NCBI GenBank assembly: GCA_030272585.1
Contig: BSYQ01000005.1
Span: 682,001-746,000 of the forward strand
Source: Bryopsis sp. KO-2023
Taxonomy: Eukaryota; Chlorophyta; Ulvophyceae; Bryopsidales; Bryopsidaceae
Reading direction: 5' to 3'
Length of the DNA: 64,000 nt
This document shows positions 40,526 to 52,576 of the stretch, one piece after another; position 1 is the first letter of the stretch; each line of letters opens with the position of its first letter. A program made the translations under genes and the position numbers. The notes beneath the pieces are model-generated. The model was not told the DNA's origin and did not search any database. It saw only the letters and a program-made list of their open reading frames with translations.

Positions 40526-43500
40526 AGGTCCGAGGCGCAGGACCACCAGCCTTGGACCAGGAAACGGGTGGTGATGAGGCCAGCGATCCGGGAGATCAAG
40601 GGCAAAGGGAAAAAAGAGTACGCTGGAAAGACCAGCCGGAAGAACCGAAACACAGCTCCAGTCCGCAAGACAGTCCCCAAGATACAGCAGATGTGCGGAC
40701 CGGGTCACCAGGGACGGGACCCTTGAGAGGAGCCACCGACGGTCAAGGGCAAGAACAGCCCGTGGGGCCATCGGACCACTCGGAGCGTGATGCATCACTT
40801 GAACCAGGGAAAGGTCAAGGAGCTACCGAGGTGGATGGGGAAGTGCTAGGGCAGGCACTTAGTCGGACCGGTTCTGCGACGGCCGACAATTTTTCTTTTT
40901 TAGCTAAGACCGGCGGGGCCGGCAAGAATAGTCGTTTTACGGGGTTTGAAATAAGGGTTTTTATTAATGACGTGCCAGTAGTGGCTTATGTCGATTCGGG
41001 CAGTTGGGAAAATTACCTTTCGAAGGAAGTAGTGGAGAAAGTGGGTGTAAAGGTTTTCCCCGAACAACGGACTTTGGTTATGGCAGATGGTTCCAGGAAA
41101 CAGGTTACAGGACGAGCGGACCGGTTACAGTTCCGGTCCGGATCAGTTAATTTTGTGTCTGATTTCCACTTGTTCCCTGGCATGGCATATGAAATGATAT
41201 TGGGAATTCCATGGTTGGTTGCTGAAAACCCCGATTTGTGTTTTCGCACTCGGACCATTAAGGTTCGTCGGGGCCGGAGCCAACTATCATTACCATTAGC
41301 TATTTCAACTCAGCCAAAACCAACTGAAGTCATGAGTATTGGGGGATTGGAACCGACATCCGCCACCAACGTTTGGCGAGGGATACGGTCCAACGATTGT
41401 GGAGCTTTGATGGTGGTAGTTACGGAAGTGGAGCCAGAAGACGGACATCAGAAGGACGATGTGGAGCGACTGATTCGGGAGGACACCTCTCGAAAGATTA
41501 CGAACCTACTGGAGAGCTATCGGAGAGTATTTGCCTCGGATCTGCCCAAGGGACCACCACCGGTCCGAAACGGGCACGAGTTCGAGATCAAAGTTGAGGA
41601 GGGGACGAAGCCAATCTTTCGTCCCATGTATAAGCTATCTCCGGCGGAGCTTCAGGAGGTCCGTAAACAGCTGGACTATATGTTGGACCGGGAGTTGATC
41701 CGGCCCTCCAAGAGTCCATGGGGCGCACCGGTCCTCTTCGCTAACAAGAAGGACGGTGGCCTTCGCTTTTGCATCGACTACCGCTGGCTCAACCAGAGGA
41801 CCATCAAGAACCGCTATCCACTACCGCTACCCGAGGAGCTATTGGACCGACTACAGGGAGCTAAGGTGTTTAGCCGGTTGGACCTGCGATCCGGCTACTG
41901 GCAGATGCCGATCCGGCCTGAGGACCAGGAGAAGACAGCGTTCCGGACCCGGTACGGACACTACGAGTACAAGGTTGTGCCATTTGGGCTCACAAACGCC
42001 CCTCCGCAGTTTATGGCTATGATAAACGACCTGTTCCGGGATTTCCATGACCGGTTCATGGTCGTGTTCCTCGATGACATCATAGTCTACAGCAAGAACG
42101 AGGAGGAGCATGCGGAGCACCTACGCTTGGTATTGGACAAGCTAGCGGAGCACAACCTGTACGCGAAGGCATCGAAGTGTTCTATCGCCGTGAAGGAACT
42201 GGATTTTGTGGGCCATTGGATCTCGGCGAATGGAATCTCGCCGCATCGGTCCAAGGTCCAGGCGATCCGGGATTGGGAGCCGCTGACCTCTGTTCCTGAG
42301 GTCCGAAGTTTTCTGGGGATGGTTTCGTATTACCGTCGCTTCATTCGACAGTTTTCGAAGGTAGCGGCGCCGATCCAGAAGCTTGTGAAGAAGGACCAGC
42401 CATGGGAATGGGGAGCCGAGCAGAAGGCAGCTTTTGAAGCCCTGAAGGAAAGTCTGACGACGGCTCCGGTCCTGCTGATACCGGATCCGGACAAGCCATA
42501 TGTAGTTGTCACGGATGCTTCGGATTTTGCGCTGGGAGCCACATTGATGCAGGAGGCTGACGATGGACTTCAACCGGTGGCGTTCCTCAGTAGGTCCCTC
42601 AACTCGGCCGAACAGAAGTACTCGGCCTATGAAAGGGAGCTTTTGGGCATTTCCTATGCCTTGGCTCAATGGCGCCATTATCTCGAAGGAGCGCCGAAAG
42701 GGACCACTGTCTACACGGACCACCAACCCGCTACACATTTCCTCCAGCAACGGGTCCTGTCTCGGACCCAGACCCGCTGGTTGAAAGCGGGATATTTTCA
42801 GTCTATTATGCCGAAGATCGTCTACCTCCCGGGCAGATCCAATGTAGTAGCTGATGCATTGTCCCGCAAGCCTCAGCTCAAGTTGAATGCAATTTTGGAG
42901 GCCAAAATTTCGCCCGGGGAGGCGCAGGAATGGACGCAAGCGACCACTGATGACCCTACTTTGAAGCGTATTCTGGACCAACTGGACCAAGGACGACATG
43001 TACCCGGGTATTCTCGGACCGAACCGGGAATGCTTTTATATCAAACCGAACCAGGAGTGGACCCAAAACTAGTGGTCCCTACCACAAAACGACAAGTGGT
43101 GTTGCACGATCACCACGATGTTCCGATGGCGGGACATCCAGGAGTGGCCAGGACGGCCGAGCTCGTGAGCCGAAGATATTGGTGGCGCGGTTGGAGACGA
43201 ACCGTGACCGACTATGTCCGCTCGTGCCCCACATGCCAAGTGATGAAGACCGAGAACGCGAAGCCCAAAGGATTGCTGAATCCGCTTCCCGTTCCGACAT
43301 ATAAGTGGGAACAGCTGACAACGGACCTTGTGACCGATTTGCCGAAATCGAATGGGTATACCGCTGTCGCTGTCTTTGTGGACCGGCTCACAAAAATGTG
43401 CAAGTTCGTGCCATGTACCAAGGAGGTATCGGCAAAGGAGTATGCCGAGTTGTTTCTATCCCAGGTGTTCCCTACCTCAGGGATACCTGAAGTGATCGTT

Positions 43501-44385
43501 TCGGATCGAGATCCACGGTTCACGAGCCAGTTCTACAAGGAACTGTTCAGGCTCGTAGGAACGGATCTGCGGATGTCAACTGCTCACCATCCACAGTCGG
43601 ATGGCCAGAGTGAAGTAACGATCCGGACCCTGGAGAACTTCCTTCGGCCCTATATTGAGGCCAGGCCGGAGAAGTGGAGCGACTACCTGAGCACGGCAGA
43701 ATTTGCAGCGAATAACTCGATCAACGCCAGTACCAAGTACACGCCGTTCTATCTTATGTACGGCCAGCACCCGAAGGGATTGGAGTTGGACCGGCCCAAG
43801 AGTAATGTTGAGGCCGCAGAAGCCATGGTGGACCGAATGCGGGACGATTTGATGGACGCGAAGAAGAACTACCACGCCGCCCAGGAGCAAATGTGCCAAG
43901 TAGCCAACAAGAAAAGGAGGCACGTGGAGTTCCAAGTGGGCCAAGAAGTGTGCCTACGAAGTGCACATCTTCCGTTGGCCGTGACCAAGCATGTTCCAGC
44001 TAAGGTCCGAAGACGGTTCATCGGGCCATTCAAGGTGACCAAAGTGATATCACCGGTGGCCTACCGCATTGATCTACCAGAAACATGGCGACTACATCCA
44101 ACCTTCCACGTCTCCAAACTCAAGGAGTATATACGTTCCGAGGAATTCAAGAGGGACGATCCTCCAGGACCGGCTCTGGTGGACGAACTAACTGGAGCCG
44201 AGGAATTCGAAGTGGAGACGGTTCTACGATCCAAGGGAGCTGGAAAAAGAAAGAGGTACCTGGTACTATGGAAGGGTTATCCGACCCATGAGGCCACATG
44301 GGAACCGGTTGCACATCTGGAACACTGTGCAGAATTGTTAGCTGAGTTCGAAAGGAAAAACTCAGCCAAACATGGCCATAACTGA
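40450..44385 (+). CDS. chromovirus Pol: protease, RT, RNase H, integrase, chromodomain
   Basis: An open frame of 1311 codons, -1 relative to gag and overlapping it by 76 bases with no convincing start, so a -1 frameshift is likely. The aspartic protease is [13 protein letters not shown] near residue 182 (DSG). RT has [20 protein letters not shown] and FLDD near residue 541. RNase H has [22 protein letters not shown] and YTDHQP. Integrase has the H-H-C-C zinc finger ([11 protein letters not shown] ... CPTC) and catalytic D, D, E at [16 protein letters not shown] and [12 protein letters not shown]. The C-terminal chromodomain ([11 protein letters not shown] ... [17 protein letters not shown]) is expected to bind modified histones and direct insertion. 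No defect is visible. Confidence 0.95.
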   Translation: MLSLWRQPWSAILSETVRRQEISKLKVRGAGPPALDQETGGDEASDPGDQGQREKRVRWKDQPEEPKHSSSPQDSPQDTADVRTGSPGTGPLRGATDGQGQEQPVGPSDHSERDASLEPGKGQGATEVDGEVLGQALSRTGSATADNFSFLAKTGGAGKNSRFTGFEIRVFINDVPVVAYVDSGSWENYLSKEVVEKVGVKVFPEQRTLVMADGSRKQVTGRADRLQFRSGSVNFVSDFHLFPGMAYEMILGIPWLVAENPDLCFRTRTIKVRRGRSQLSLPLAISTQPKPTEVMSIGGLEPTSATNVWRGIRSNDCGALMVVVTEVEPEDGHQKDDVERLIREDTSRKITNLLESYRRVFASDLPKGPPPVRNGHEFEIKVEEGTKPIFRPMYKLSPAELQEVRKQLDYMLDRELIRPSKSPWGAPVLFANKKDGGLRFCIDYRWLNQRTIKNRYPLPLPEELLDRLQGAKVFSRLDLRSGYWQMPIRPEDQEKTAFRTRYGHYEYKVVPFGLTNAPPQFMAMINDLFRDFHDRFMVVFLDDIIVYSKNEEEHAEHLRLVLDKLAEHNLYAKASKCSIAVKELDFVGHWISANGISPHRSKVQAIRDWEPLTSVPEVRSFLGMVSYYRRFIRQFSKVAAPIQKLVKKDQPWEWGAEQKAAFEALKESLTTAPVLLIPDPDKPYVVVTDASDFALGATLMQEADDGLQPVAFLSRSLNSAEQKYSAYERELLGISYALAQWRHYLEGAPKGTTVYTDHQPATHFLQQRVLSRTQTRWLKAGYFQSIMPKIVYLPGRSNVVADALSRKPQLKLNAILEAKISPGEAQEWTQATTDDPTLKRILDQLDQGRHVPGYSRTEPGMLLYQTEPGVDPKLVVPTTKRQVVLHDHHDVPMAGHPGVARTAELVSRRYWWRGWRRTVTDYVRSCPTCQVMKTENAKPKGLLNPLPVPTYKWEQLTTDLVTDLPKSNGYTAVAVFVDRLTKMCKFVPCTKEVSAKEYAELFLSQVFPTSGIPEVIVSDRDPRFTSQFYKELFRLVGTDLRMSTAHHPQSDGQSEVTIRTLENFLRPYIEARPEKWSDYLSTAEFAANNSINASTKYTPFYLMYGQHPKGLELDRPKSNVEAAEAMVDRMRDDLMDAKKNYHAAQEQMCQVANKKRRHVEFQVGQEVCLRSAHLPLAVTKHVPAKVRRRFIGPFKVTKVISPVAYRIDLPETWRLHPTFHVSKLKEYIRSEEFKRDDPPGPALVDELTGAEEFEVETVLRSKGAGKRKRYLVLWKGYPTHEATWEPVAHLEHCAELLAEFERKNSAKHGHN

Positions 44386-44696
44386 GACCGGATCGCATTG
44401 GAGCCAGCGATGGGGGAGTTGGATCCAAATGGAGACGGACCGAGAATGATCCGACCCCGGCTGGTATGGGACAGCTTAACGGGGAAACATCATCTCAGTC
44501 CTGAGGTAACTCCCAGCTGACTACACGATCCGAGGAAGGCGTGGCTGTACAGACGTACTGGATCTGGAACCGGGAACGACGATAAAACTAAGCGCGAAGA
44601 CAAGGAACCGTACACCAAGCGCACTTTGGTTTCTGTTTTCCGACTCGCTACTGCAAACCCCGACAAACATCTACTGTTCCTTCGTTCTCGTTCGAA

Positions 44697-45902
44697 ATGG
44701 CTGCACCGACTCCTGTCTCTAGCGCCCTTGATGCGTTAAATGCAGCGTTCACTGAGGAGACAAAGAGGTTACAGGCCACGGTAGCGGCACAAAAAGAAAG
44801 GATTCAGCAGCTTGAAGATGAACTAGCCGCTACAAAGGAGGCACTGGCGAACGCTAGGAAGGAAGCAGAAGGGGACGCGCGAAAATGGGGACAGAACCGT
44901 GAGGCGGAAATGATTACAGGGATAGAGAAGGCAATAGGAGTTCTGGAAGGAACGTTGAAACAACTGAGCGTCGCAGACGCAGAGGGAATTGATCAGATGC
45001 TCGGAAGGGAAACGGATCGAGCCAAAGAGGCAGAAGGGGGACAGTCAGAGCAACCATCTGACGAAGAAATGGATGAGCCCCCGAAATGGAAAACCACCAG
45101 ACGTCGTAACAAGGTGTTGCGTCGAAGCTCCTTCATACTGGACGAAGCTACGGAGGTGGATCTGAGTGAGGGAGATATCGGAAGTGAGGAAGGTGCCGTC
45201 GAAGAAATGGTGGATACAGATCAGGAGGAATGGGACTCTCTTTACGGGACTGAAAGTAAGATGGACGTGAACCCCCCTTCGCGACCACCCACTACCGAGT
45301 CCGAGCCTGCCATCGTTCCACCTGGTCTCGCACCGTCTCCCAGTATCCCGACGTCACCAACAGCACCGAGCGTCGTAGCCCCATTTAGTTGCATTGCGTG
45401 TGGGGTTACGCGAACGGTCCCACGTCAAACGGACCAGATCCTATGCCCCCGCAACCACCTCGTGTGCCGGACCCACCACGCGGGATATCGCATCGCCGTG
45501 CGAGCCGCTAAATTCTACGAGCAAGGCCTCACCCCGACAACGGCGCAACTGCTAGCCAATTCGGCAGACCCGGTCCAGGGCGCGGTTGAACTCGTGCCGC
45601 AATGGGGTAACCCGTTCCCGAGTTGCCCCATGTGTCAAAAAGACGTTCTCCCGCTCTGGACTGGGAAAAGCAAAAAGCAGCTGCGAGACTGGAACGCGGC
45701 TTACCTCAAGGCCGTTGGGGTGGATCCCGTTGGGAATCGACAAGCGAGAGGAACTTCACAGAGAGCGGTATCAACGGAGCAAACGCAGGAGCGGACCCAG
45801 GAGCAGCGTGGAGAGCACTCTGGAGGATCTTCACAGCAAACTCAGGCGGTTTCCGGTCCGAGAACGCGTTTGCGCAGCCGAGCAGGCACCGTGCCCAAGT
45901 AA
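44697..45902 (+). CDS. extra ORF downstream of pol: coiled coil plus RING-like finger
   Basis: A 401-residue frame from an ATG 311 bases after the pol stop, in the position of env in other retroelements. Residues 10-100 are a heptad-rich coiled coil. An acidic and basic middle and a Pro/Ser-rich linker follow. Residues about 232-313 hold a Cys/His array: CIAC, then CPRNHLVCRTHH, then CPMC, spaced CX2C-X14-CX3HX2CX2H-X49-CX2C, close to a RING consensus. No signal peptide or membrane segment is present, so it is not an envelope protein. Function is unknown; a ubiquitin-ligase-like or nucleic-acid-binding role is inference. The frame is intact in a young element, so it is probably used. Confidence 0.8.
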   Translation: MAAPTPVSSALDALNAAFTEETKRLQATVAAQKERIQQLEDELAATKEALANARKEAEGDARKWGQNREAEMITGIEKAIGVLEGTLKQLSVADAEGIDQMLGRETDRAKEAEGGQSEQPSDEEMDEPPKWKTTRRRNKVLRRSSFILDEATEVDLSEGDIGSEEGAVEEMVDTDQEEWDSLYGTESKMDVNPPSRPPTTESEPAIVPPGLAPSPSIPTSPTAPSVVAPFSCIACGVTRTVPRQTDQILCPRNHLVCRTHHAGYRIAVRAAKFYEQGLTPTTAQLLANSADPVQGAVELVPQWGNPFPSCPMCQKDVLPLWTGKSKKQLRDWNAAYLKAVGVDPVGNRQARGTSQRAVSTEQTQERTQEQRGEHSGGSSQQTQAVSGPRTRLRSRAGTVPK

Positions 45903-46506
45903 AAGCTAACCCAGCCTGAGCATGGGTTATTTTCCTTTTTGCTGGTTATTTTCTGGTTGTTGGTTTTTGATATTTTCGACTTCGGTTTGTTTTCTTTTGG
46001 TTATGAACTTTCTGGACTGGGACCAGTTTTTGATTCATATTTGCTATACCTGTTTGGATGGACCCAACAGTCAGTTTGGGATTTGTTTTATTCTGCATAC
46101 CATCCATGTTCTGTGGAACCATGGGGGAGTTCTGTTTTTGATCTGGTTATGATTTTTCCTGTTTTATTGAAGTATCAATTTGGGTTATTTGGGTGTTCAG
46201 AATCAAACATTTGAGTGGATCCAGGCTGGGATCCAGAGGTTACCTTACTTTTCTTTCTAAGGTAACAGGGAACTATATCGATTTTGTTTTGATTATTGGA
46301 TCCAGGGGTTTTTGTTTGGTTGTTGGATCTCAAGGTAACAGTGGTCAAGGGGACCAGTGTCGGATGGACCGCTAAGAACCTTGTTTGTTTTTGAACACAA
46401 ACATTTTTGGCATGTAAAAAGGTTCGGGGTGACTTGGGTTGTGTAAACTGATCTCCTCTCATATCCGTGGTGCTCGGGACGCGCACTTGATGGGGGGGGG
46501 AGTGGT
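45903..46506 (+). other. 3' untranslated region and polypurine tract of the chromovirus
   Basis: T-rich non-coding sequence. It ends with the purine tract gatggggggggagtgg (about 46491-46505) directly before the 3' LTR. Repeated motifs of the type ggatccag.ggt.a occur around 46219-46335. Confidence 0.7.
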
Positions 46507-46916
46507 TGATACGAATGTGGACTCTGGAACGAGTACACATTCACCTAAGTCGATCCAGTCGGACTGGATCAGCCTGGTCCGGTAATCAGTGCCTGGTTCG
46601 GTACCAGAGCCGGTCCAGCAGTACAGTCCGACTGACCCAAGTGAGAGGTGGACACGGTGGCAGTTACCGTGTCCACACAATCCAACCAACGGTCCTGAGA
46701 AGGATTTGGTCTGGATCTGTCGGTCCAGTGGACGCTGGGTCCGACAGCTCTCAACCGTTCCTTTTGCCAGGTTGTCGGTCCGGCCCCATATTTATTGGAT
46801 CCGGACCGAGGTAACAATGTTCTAGAGTAAGCTTGTAAGCAAAGACTCTTATCCGTGTTTCCGTGGTTCTAGACGTAACGTCTACCACTACTCGATACTT
46901 TCCCGTGTTTTTATCA
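46507..46916 (+). repeat. 3' LTR of the chromovirus
   Basis: Same length and, as far as read, same sequence as 37521-37930, followed by the AATAT target duplication. Confidence 0.95.
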
Positions 46917-46921
46917 AATAT

Positions 46922-48604
46922 TGTGCGCTGCTTGGTTATTGCGACTACTCATACTTTGTCGATCAAGTCCCAAAAAAACATGAACCTTTCCTTATTAAAA
47001 ACAAATGTTCCAACCATGATTTGCAATTAGGTCAACCTCGCACAGTTATGCGAGGAGTAAGGGGTTATGTAAGGGGTGTTACATCCACAACAAGACTAGC
47101 TGTTCAATGTTCGGTGAAGGTTCCCTTCAATAAAACATTTGTATGGTGCATATCAAACCATCAACAAATTTTGGTTTGGCCGGTTTCCTCTCTGAAACTC
47201 CACACAAGCTGTCTCTTTACCCTTATAATCACATTGAGCTTCATGATATGCGAATTAGTATCTTTAACTTGGGGAGAGTTTTAAGGAATGTGCCTCGTAC
47301 GGCTTTCAAAAATCATCCATGATATAAAGATGCTTTACTACAGTTCAGGAAGAGGGAGACTAAGTCTTTCTTCGAGTCCAAGTTGCTTTACAAGAAGGTC
47401 TGGTCCGAATAAGTATTCAGTCCAACCTGACAACCTGTAACCTGAGGCTGTGTACAATCCCAGTTGTATGGTCCAGAGCGTCTCAACCTCTCTGGCCATA
47501 CGACACTTGTCCGACTATAATGCATGAGGCACTCAGCGGTACGCGGTCTGGACAGATGGCACCATCTGTTCCAGGACGCGGAACTCTGAGTGGTACTGCG
47601 AATCTGAGCCGTGGATTTGATAGGTCAATGGCCAGGACTTGTCCGTCCTGAGTCTGAGTCATCAGAGAGTCAGTCGCATCGATACGATTCTACAGAACCG
47701 CACCGAGTTCTCCTGGGCCTGACTGGGGACCTGTTCGGCCTGAGCTGAACCAGGTTCATATCAATCCATAAATAGTTCAACTCGATTTCAGTTACTTGAA
47801 TGCCATTTGACTCCGATAATGTTGCGATAATCATCGGGCGAAGCTTCAAATTGTTCACGCCAAATTTAATGCACGAGACGTCCTTGTTTCAATGCTTAAA
47901 TACTATCTCTCTCAACTTCGTTCGGATATTCAAAACAGAAGGTTCTTCTTTTGTTTGTTTGTGGTAAATAAACACAACCTCCTTCGGTTGAATAGGAAAT
48001 CATTTGTCTATTCGCACACAATCCCTTTTGTGGCACAAATCCAGATCGAGCGATTGTGCGACTCGGCTTTTAATTTTCAATCAAGTGTAAAAAATACTTT
48101 CTTTTTCTAATGATATCGTGGTCAAGCGGGCGGAAACCAACTCGGAGAGCCAATACGATTTGCTTCGTATGGATGTTGTAACGAGGAACTTTTTTCAAAG
48201 TCCCCTCGCCCTCCTAGAGGAGGACGAGTGCCTTCCACAAGCCTCTCGTTAGATAGAACTTCCTTACACGAATAAACTTATAAAGAAGATACAACGACCT
48301 TTTCCTTCCACTCTCTTATTCCCTGGCGCCAACCCTTGTTCCTGATGACGTGTCCCTATTCACTAGGAATTCACACATTTTCTTGCCACCTCAACTGTGA
48401 ACATGCCCCTATTCACTAGGAATTATCTAATTGACAACTCGACTTTGATGGCTGCCACATCATCATCCATCGAACTCTATCAAGCTTGGTTGTAGTCGTG
48501 ACTCCAAGGGTGTCACACCACTGCATCGCTGCACCTCTGCAGCACCTCTGCAGGCTGCAGCACCTCTGTACTGTACCGCTGCACTTTTGTAGTGCTGTAC
48601 CGCT
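46922..48604. other. no gene recognised; decayed repeats
   Basis: Only short frames. A motif cccctattcactaggaatt occurs twice (near 48353 and 48410). A cagatggcaccatctg hairpin lies near 47552. Around 48520-48604 the sequence becomes ctgcagcacctctgc-rich and leads into the octamer array. Confidence 0.4.
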
Positions 48605-48700
48605 GCACGCTTGCACGCTTGCACGCTTGCACGCTTGCACGCTTGCACGCTTGCACGCTTGCACGCTTGCACGCTTGCACGCTTGCACGCTTGCACGCTT
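48605..48700. repeat. (GCACGCTT)12 octamer array
   Basis: Twelve uninterrupted 8-base units. All frames are open through it, so open frames here are an artefact of the repeat. Confidence 0.95.
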
Positions 48701-49812
48701 CGCTACTCCACGTCGCACTCTCGCACGCTGCACTCCTACACGTTACACTCATGCAACCTTCCCTGTTTCAGCTACAGCAAGCATGGCAACTACTCTTGTA
48801 GTTCCAGCTCGAGTGCTGCGATTCCCAACCGTTACAGATGTTTTAATCCTTTCTGCTTGCTAATACTTTTAATGCACTAGCCCACTAGTGGGCTAAACCT
48901 TTTCATTTATTATTTGTTGCCCCGACCGTTCCTACCTTGCCTTGGTCGGACTTGATTCTCCTAGTATTGGGGTTTGATATTTGAAAAATACTAATACAAT
49001 ACAATATACCGCATTGGCTTGAAATTTTCCCTTCCTTCAATAGGTATCAACATCACGTGTCAGCTTTGTGTGCGGGAAACACCCACACGTAACACGGTTG
49101 AAAAAATTTCAATGAAAATACAAGGCGCTTAAAAAACCGATTGAGTCAGTGACTGAATAGTAAGATGTGCGGTCCCACTTTTTAATTAAGCGATTTCGCT
49201 TCGCAAGAACTTGTGGTCTTGTTCATCTGCTACTAGTTTTCTACCAACGTTGAAATGTGTCCTACTACTATCGTCATTTGTGCTAAAGCTGTTTGTTGAT
49301 GCAATGCCAAATAATGGTTCAAATTGAGTCAATGGTGGAAGGATGGGGGGAAGCTTTATCACTTATCGTATTATATCAAGAAAACATAATATTATTAGAG
49401 GTTTAAATTCTTGTGTATTAAAGCAAGGAAGGTTGTAATACTTCCATCCGCACTTTTTTCCTCTTTTCTTTAATCTGTATGCAAAGAAATAAGATTCACT
49501 CTTCATAAATTTTTCACTAGGTTCGATTGCTAATCTACTTGAAACACCAAACGGTAAAGAAACTTGAGAACAGGTGATACCCGTGACCTGAAGTTCCCGA
49601 AAAAGTAAAAAACAACTCTTATAATTTTTTGTTTTTCCCCACCACATCTCTCATATTTACATCGCTATGTCTGCCATGGGAGAGAGCACACCCCAACATA
49701 ATCGATGCCAGAAACACATAAATCGTTACGCAAGTTGATCTGTTTCAATGAAACCTGAAAAGTTGACACCCACCCTTATTGTGATCTTTTCTTATGCCCT
49801 CAGGTTGCGGCA
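48701..49812. other. no gene recognised; one 18-bp palindrome
   Basis: A perfect palindrome tagcccactagtgggcta lies at 48878-48895. The rest is AT-rich with short frames only. Confidence 0.4.
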
Positions 49813-50332
49813 TTAAATAATTACATTAATCCATGGTGAGTCAACAAATGTTTTCGACCTCATCACCAATTGTTGGAAATTTCGACGCGCTTGCCACATT
49901 CGACTATTGTATGCCAGCGATGGGCAAGCGACCACCCACTTTAGCTTCCGAATGAATCCAAAGCAAATGAGATTTTTGAAAATTTTTCTCAAACGATTGA
50001 GCCCTGAAGAAGAACTGAATGTAAATATTATTTTGAAGCTCTTGCTTGGATGAAGACAAGGACTATGGAATGAATAAATGAGTTTCAACAGTAGATCTAG
50101 ATCCTTAGTCCTCAACAACACTTGATCCCCAAGTGCAAATGAATCCACTCTTTTGTTCTCATTAGCAATTGTTTTCTATCTCATCTGGGCTCTTTTGCTG
50201 TAGCATTTGGCATCTTCGAAATCCGCCTTGAGATTATTTTACCACTCTTCAGCCCCTATCCCTGAGGACTAGATTTGCTTCCTTCCTAACAGTGCAACCA
50301 GATTTTCTGTTACCAGATTTTCTTCACTTATA

Positions 50333-51474
50333 CTTACTCTGTCCCACAATAACTGTCCACTTATGTTTGGGGTTACAGTTCACGAGTGAGACATCCAATT
50401 GTTGTGAAATTTCGTGGGCAGCATTTCTGAAACACAAAGATAAAGCCCACAGAATTTCACATCCATTGATACATCCATTGATTGAGAGGTTGTGACGCAG
50501 TGACTCCGAAACCAGAAACGAAGCAAAAAACGTTTTTTCACTTCGACGACTTTTATTTTTAGCATACCAAAATTAGCCCAAAATTAGCCCAAAATTGTAA
50601 GATACTGTTATCAAGCAACAATATACACTTATAGTGTATCCCCAAAATTTGCTCTGAAAATGCCACCTGGCATTTTCATTTGGCTCGTGTAATGCGCTTG
50701 GCATTTCGTATCAAAGTCCCATTTTCTAGGCAGCTTGGTGACTTTCGCTCCTATTTTCGAGCGAACTGGCGTGCAAAGGTCTCTTGAGCTGCGTTTCCGA
50801 CGTCTGCGAGGTCGAGGTGGAGTTCGCGCATCGCCCCGCTATTTTCAGTTTCAGAGGTCGACTTTCCTCGGTTTTATAGTCGTCACGATTTCCTGAATGA
50901 CAACATCATGCTTTACTCACTGGTTCAATTACGACGAAACTTTGTGAGCTCGCGACAGAACATCTGAGGCATGTGTTCACAAAATTTTGTGGCAAACGAT
51001 AAACTTTTAACGTGTCAAAACGTTCATGGGGGAGGTGAAAAAACGGTTTTTGCTTCGTTTCTGGTTTCGGAGTAACTGCGTCGCAACCTCTCGATCAATG
51101 GATGTATCAATGGATGTGAAATTTCGTGGGCTTCATTTGCGTGTTTCAGAAATGCTGCTCACGAAATTTCACATCAATTGGATGTCTCACTCGTGAACTG
51201 TAACCCCAAACATAAGTGGACAGCAGAGTTGTGCGCCGTTGCAACGGCGCACAACTCAGGTGTGGGTGGGTGTGGGTATGGGTGTGTATTTTTGACTCTA
51301 ATTTTTGAGTGCTTCTGTGTAATGAATAATTTTTATTTTTTTTCGAAGGGAGAGTCGTGCCGAAGTCGTATTTGCGACGACGACTTCGGCTGTTAATCGT
51401 TAACGGCCGTTGTCGTTGTCGAAAAAACGACTTCGGCACAACTCTGGTGGACAGTTATTGTGGGACAGAGTAAG
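50333..51474. mobile_element. mariner/Stowaway-like foldback element, copy B (1,142 bp)
   Basis: Ends CTTACTCTGTCCCACAATAA and complement, flanked by TA (50331-50332, 51475-51476). It matches copy A (34731-36859) in inverted orientation and lacks the nested hAT-type element there, so it shows the empty site (around tatagtcgtcacga, about 50875). It has its own nested hAT-type MITE near the right end (51224-51446). No transposase. Confidence 0.85.
51224..51446. mobile_element. 223-bp hAT-type MITE with CAGAGTTGTGC ends, copy 1
   Basis: Perfect 8-bp target duplication GTGGACAG (51216-51223, 51447-51454), inside the inverted repeat of the mariner-like element. The left end is a 32-bp perfect palindrome (gagttgtgcgccgttg half). 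The right part holds gttgtcg and cgacttcgg motifs in both orientations. Confidence 0.9.
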
Positions 51475-52344
51475 TATTAAAAAAGAAAGGACTACGACTA
51501 GTAGAGGACAGTTTCCCTGGGTTATAGGCAAATTTTGAAGCCACTAATTTCAAGTCCCACTCCTTCTGCCTATGATCCACTATAGGCCCTCAAACTTTCT
51601 TCCGGCACCCTATTGAGCTTTTCTGTTAGCCCATCTGTATGTGGATGCCTAGAAGTAGACATGTGCAATTCAGTTCCTCCCAACTTCATCAAGGATTTCC
51701 AAAGGGAAGAAATAAATCTCCCATTCCTATCCGATACAAAATTTTGGGGCATCCCATGATATCTCCAAACCTTGCTAAAGAACATTTCTGCTAATCCTTG
51801 AGCCCCTATAGCTTGAGTGGCACAGAAGTGAGCCATCTTGCTCATTGTGTCCACAAATACCACTATATTATCATTTCCCCTAACTGTCTTGGGTAGGCCT
51901 GTTGTTAAATCTAGAACACTACTTCACTGTTGACTGTGTAACCCACTGTTCCCCAAACTATAGGTCGCAACCCAAAAGTGGGTCGCGAGGCCGTTCTTGA
52001 TGGGTCGCCAACTGTCGCAATTCCTTTTCTCAAAATCGCGAATTTTGGGTCGTGAGTCGCGAAACGCAATTAAAACACAACTAAAGTAGATCACGACTCT
52101 AATTACTAAACTCGATTTGCGTCTTCCTGCTGATGAAAGGGCCGTGTTACAGGAAGAAAAGGTCGAACCAGAAGTTACAAGTAGTTCAAAATACAGCGCC
52201 CTTTTATCCACGGAAAGACTGCGAATTGGATTGTACCTAGAAGCTAGAACCTTGTAAATTCACCGTGAACTTGGGTTGTAAGTTTCAGGAGCTTCTCAAA
52301 ACTCACTCAAATCAAGAAGCTATCTATTACACGTGGTCACAAAC

Positions 52345-52576
52345 CAGAGTTGTGCGCCGTTGCAACGGCGCACAACTCTGCATCACACCACAGTCGCTGA
52401 GCAGCGGGGTTCGCTCGCGCTTTGGTGGCTGCTTGTCGTAGCACTCACATCACATCAATGAAAAATGTGTGAGAGTCATGCCGACGTCGTTTTCGCGACA
52501 ACGACAACGGCCGTTAACCGTTAACGCCGTTAACGGCCGTTGTCGTTGTCGCAAAAGCGACTTCGGCACAACTCTG
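52345..52576. mobile_element. 232-bp hAT-type MITE with CAGAGTTGTGC ends, copy 2
   Basis: The same left palindrome and end sequences as 51224-51446. Flanks tcacaaac / tctcaaac match at 7 of 8 positions, a slightly decayed 8-bp target duplication. The interior differs in length and has a perfect ccgttaacgg-type palindrome near 52515-52545. Confidence 0.85.

Larger units (their letters stand above)
37521..46916 (+). mobile_element. complete Ty3/Gypsy chromovirus (9,396 bp)
   Basis: Two 410-bp LTRs (37521-37930, 46507-46916) flank gag, pol and an extra ORF. The 5-bp target duplication AATAT is perfect (37516-37520, 46917-46921). A primer-binding site follows the 5' LTR and a purine tract (gatggggggggag) precedes the 3' LTR. 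No stop or frameshift interrupts the long frames, and translations of the two LTRs agree throughout. This is a recent, potentially active copy. Confidence 0.96.
49813..51946 (-). pseudogene. decayed Ty3/Gypsy integrase, split by a mariner-like element
   Basis: On the minus strand from right to left: TVRGNDNIVVFVDTMSKMAH-type integrase core start (about 51900-51840), VWRYHGMPQNFVSDRNGRF with the second catalytic Asp, HMSTSRHPHTDGLTEKLNR where Glu is expected, then RQKEWDLKLVASKFAYNP near 51530. The mariner-like element (50333-51474) interrupts it. Left of that the same protein resumes with ADFEDAKCYSKRAQM and DSFALGDQVLLRTKDL. Stops and shifts are frequent. The reverse transcriptase part is absent because a hAT element abuts at about 51947. 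Confidence 0.75.

Noticed and set aside
48416..48880. Several open frames on both strands with ACTLARLH-type repeats
   Set aside because: They are produced by the octamer array and its degenerate flank.
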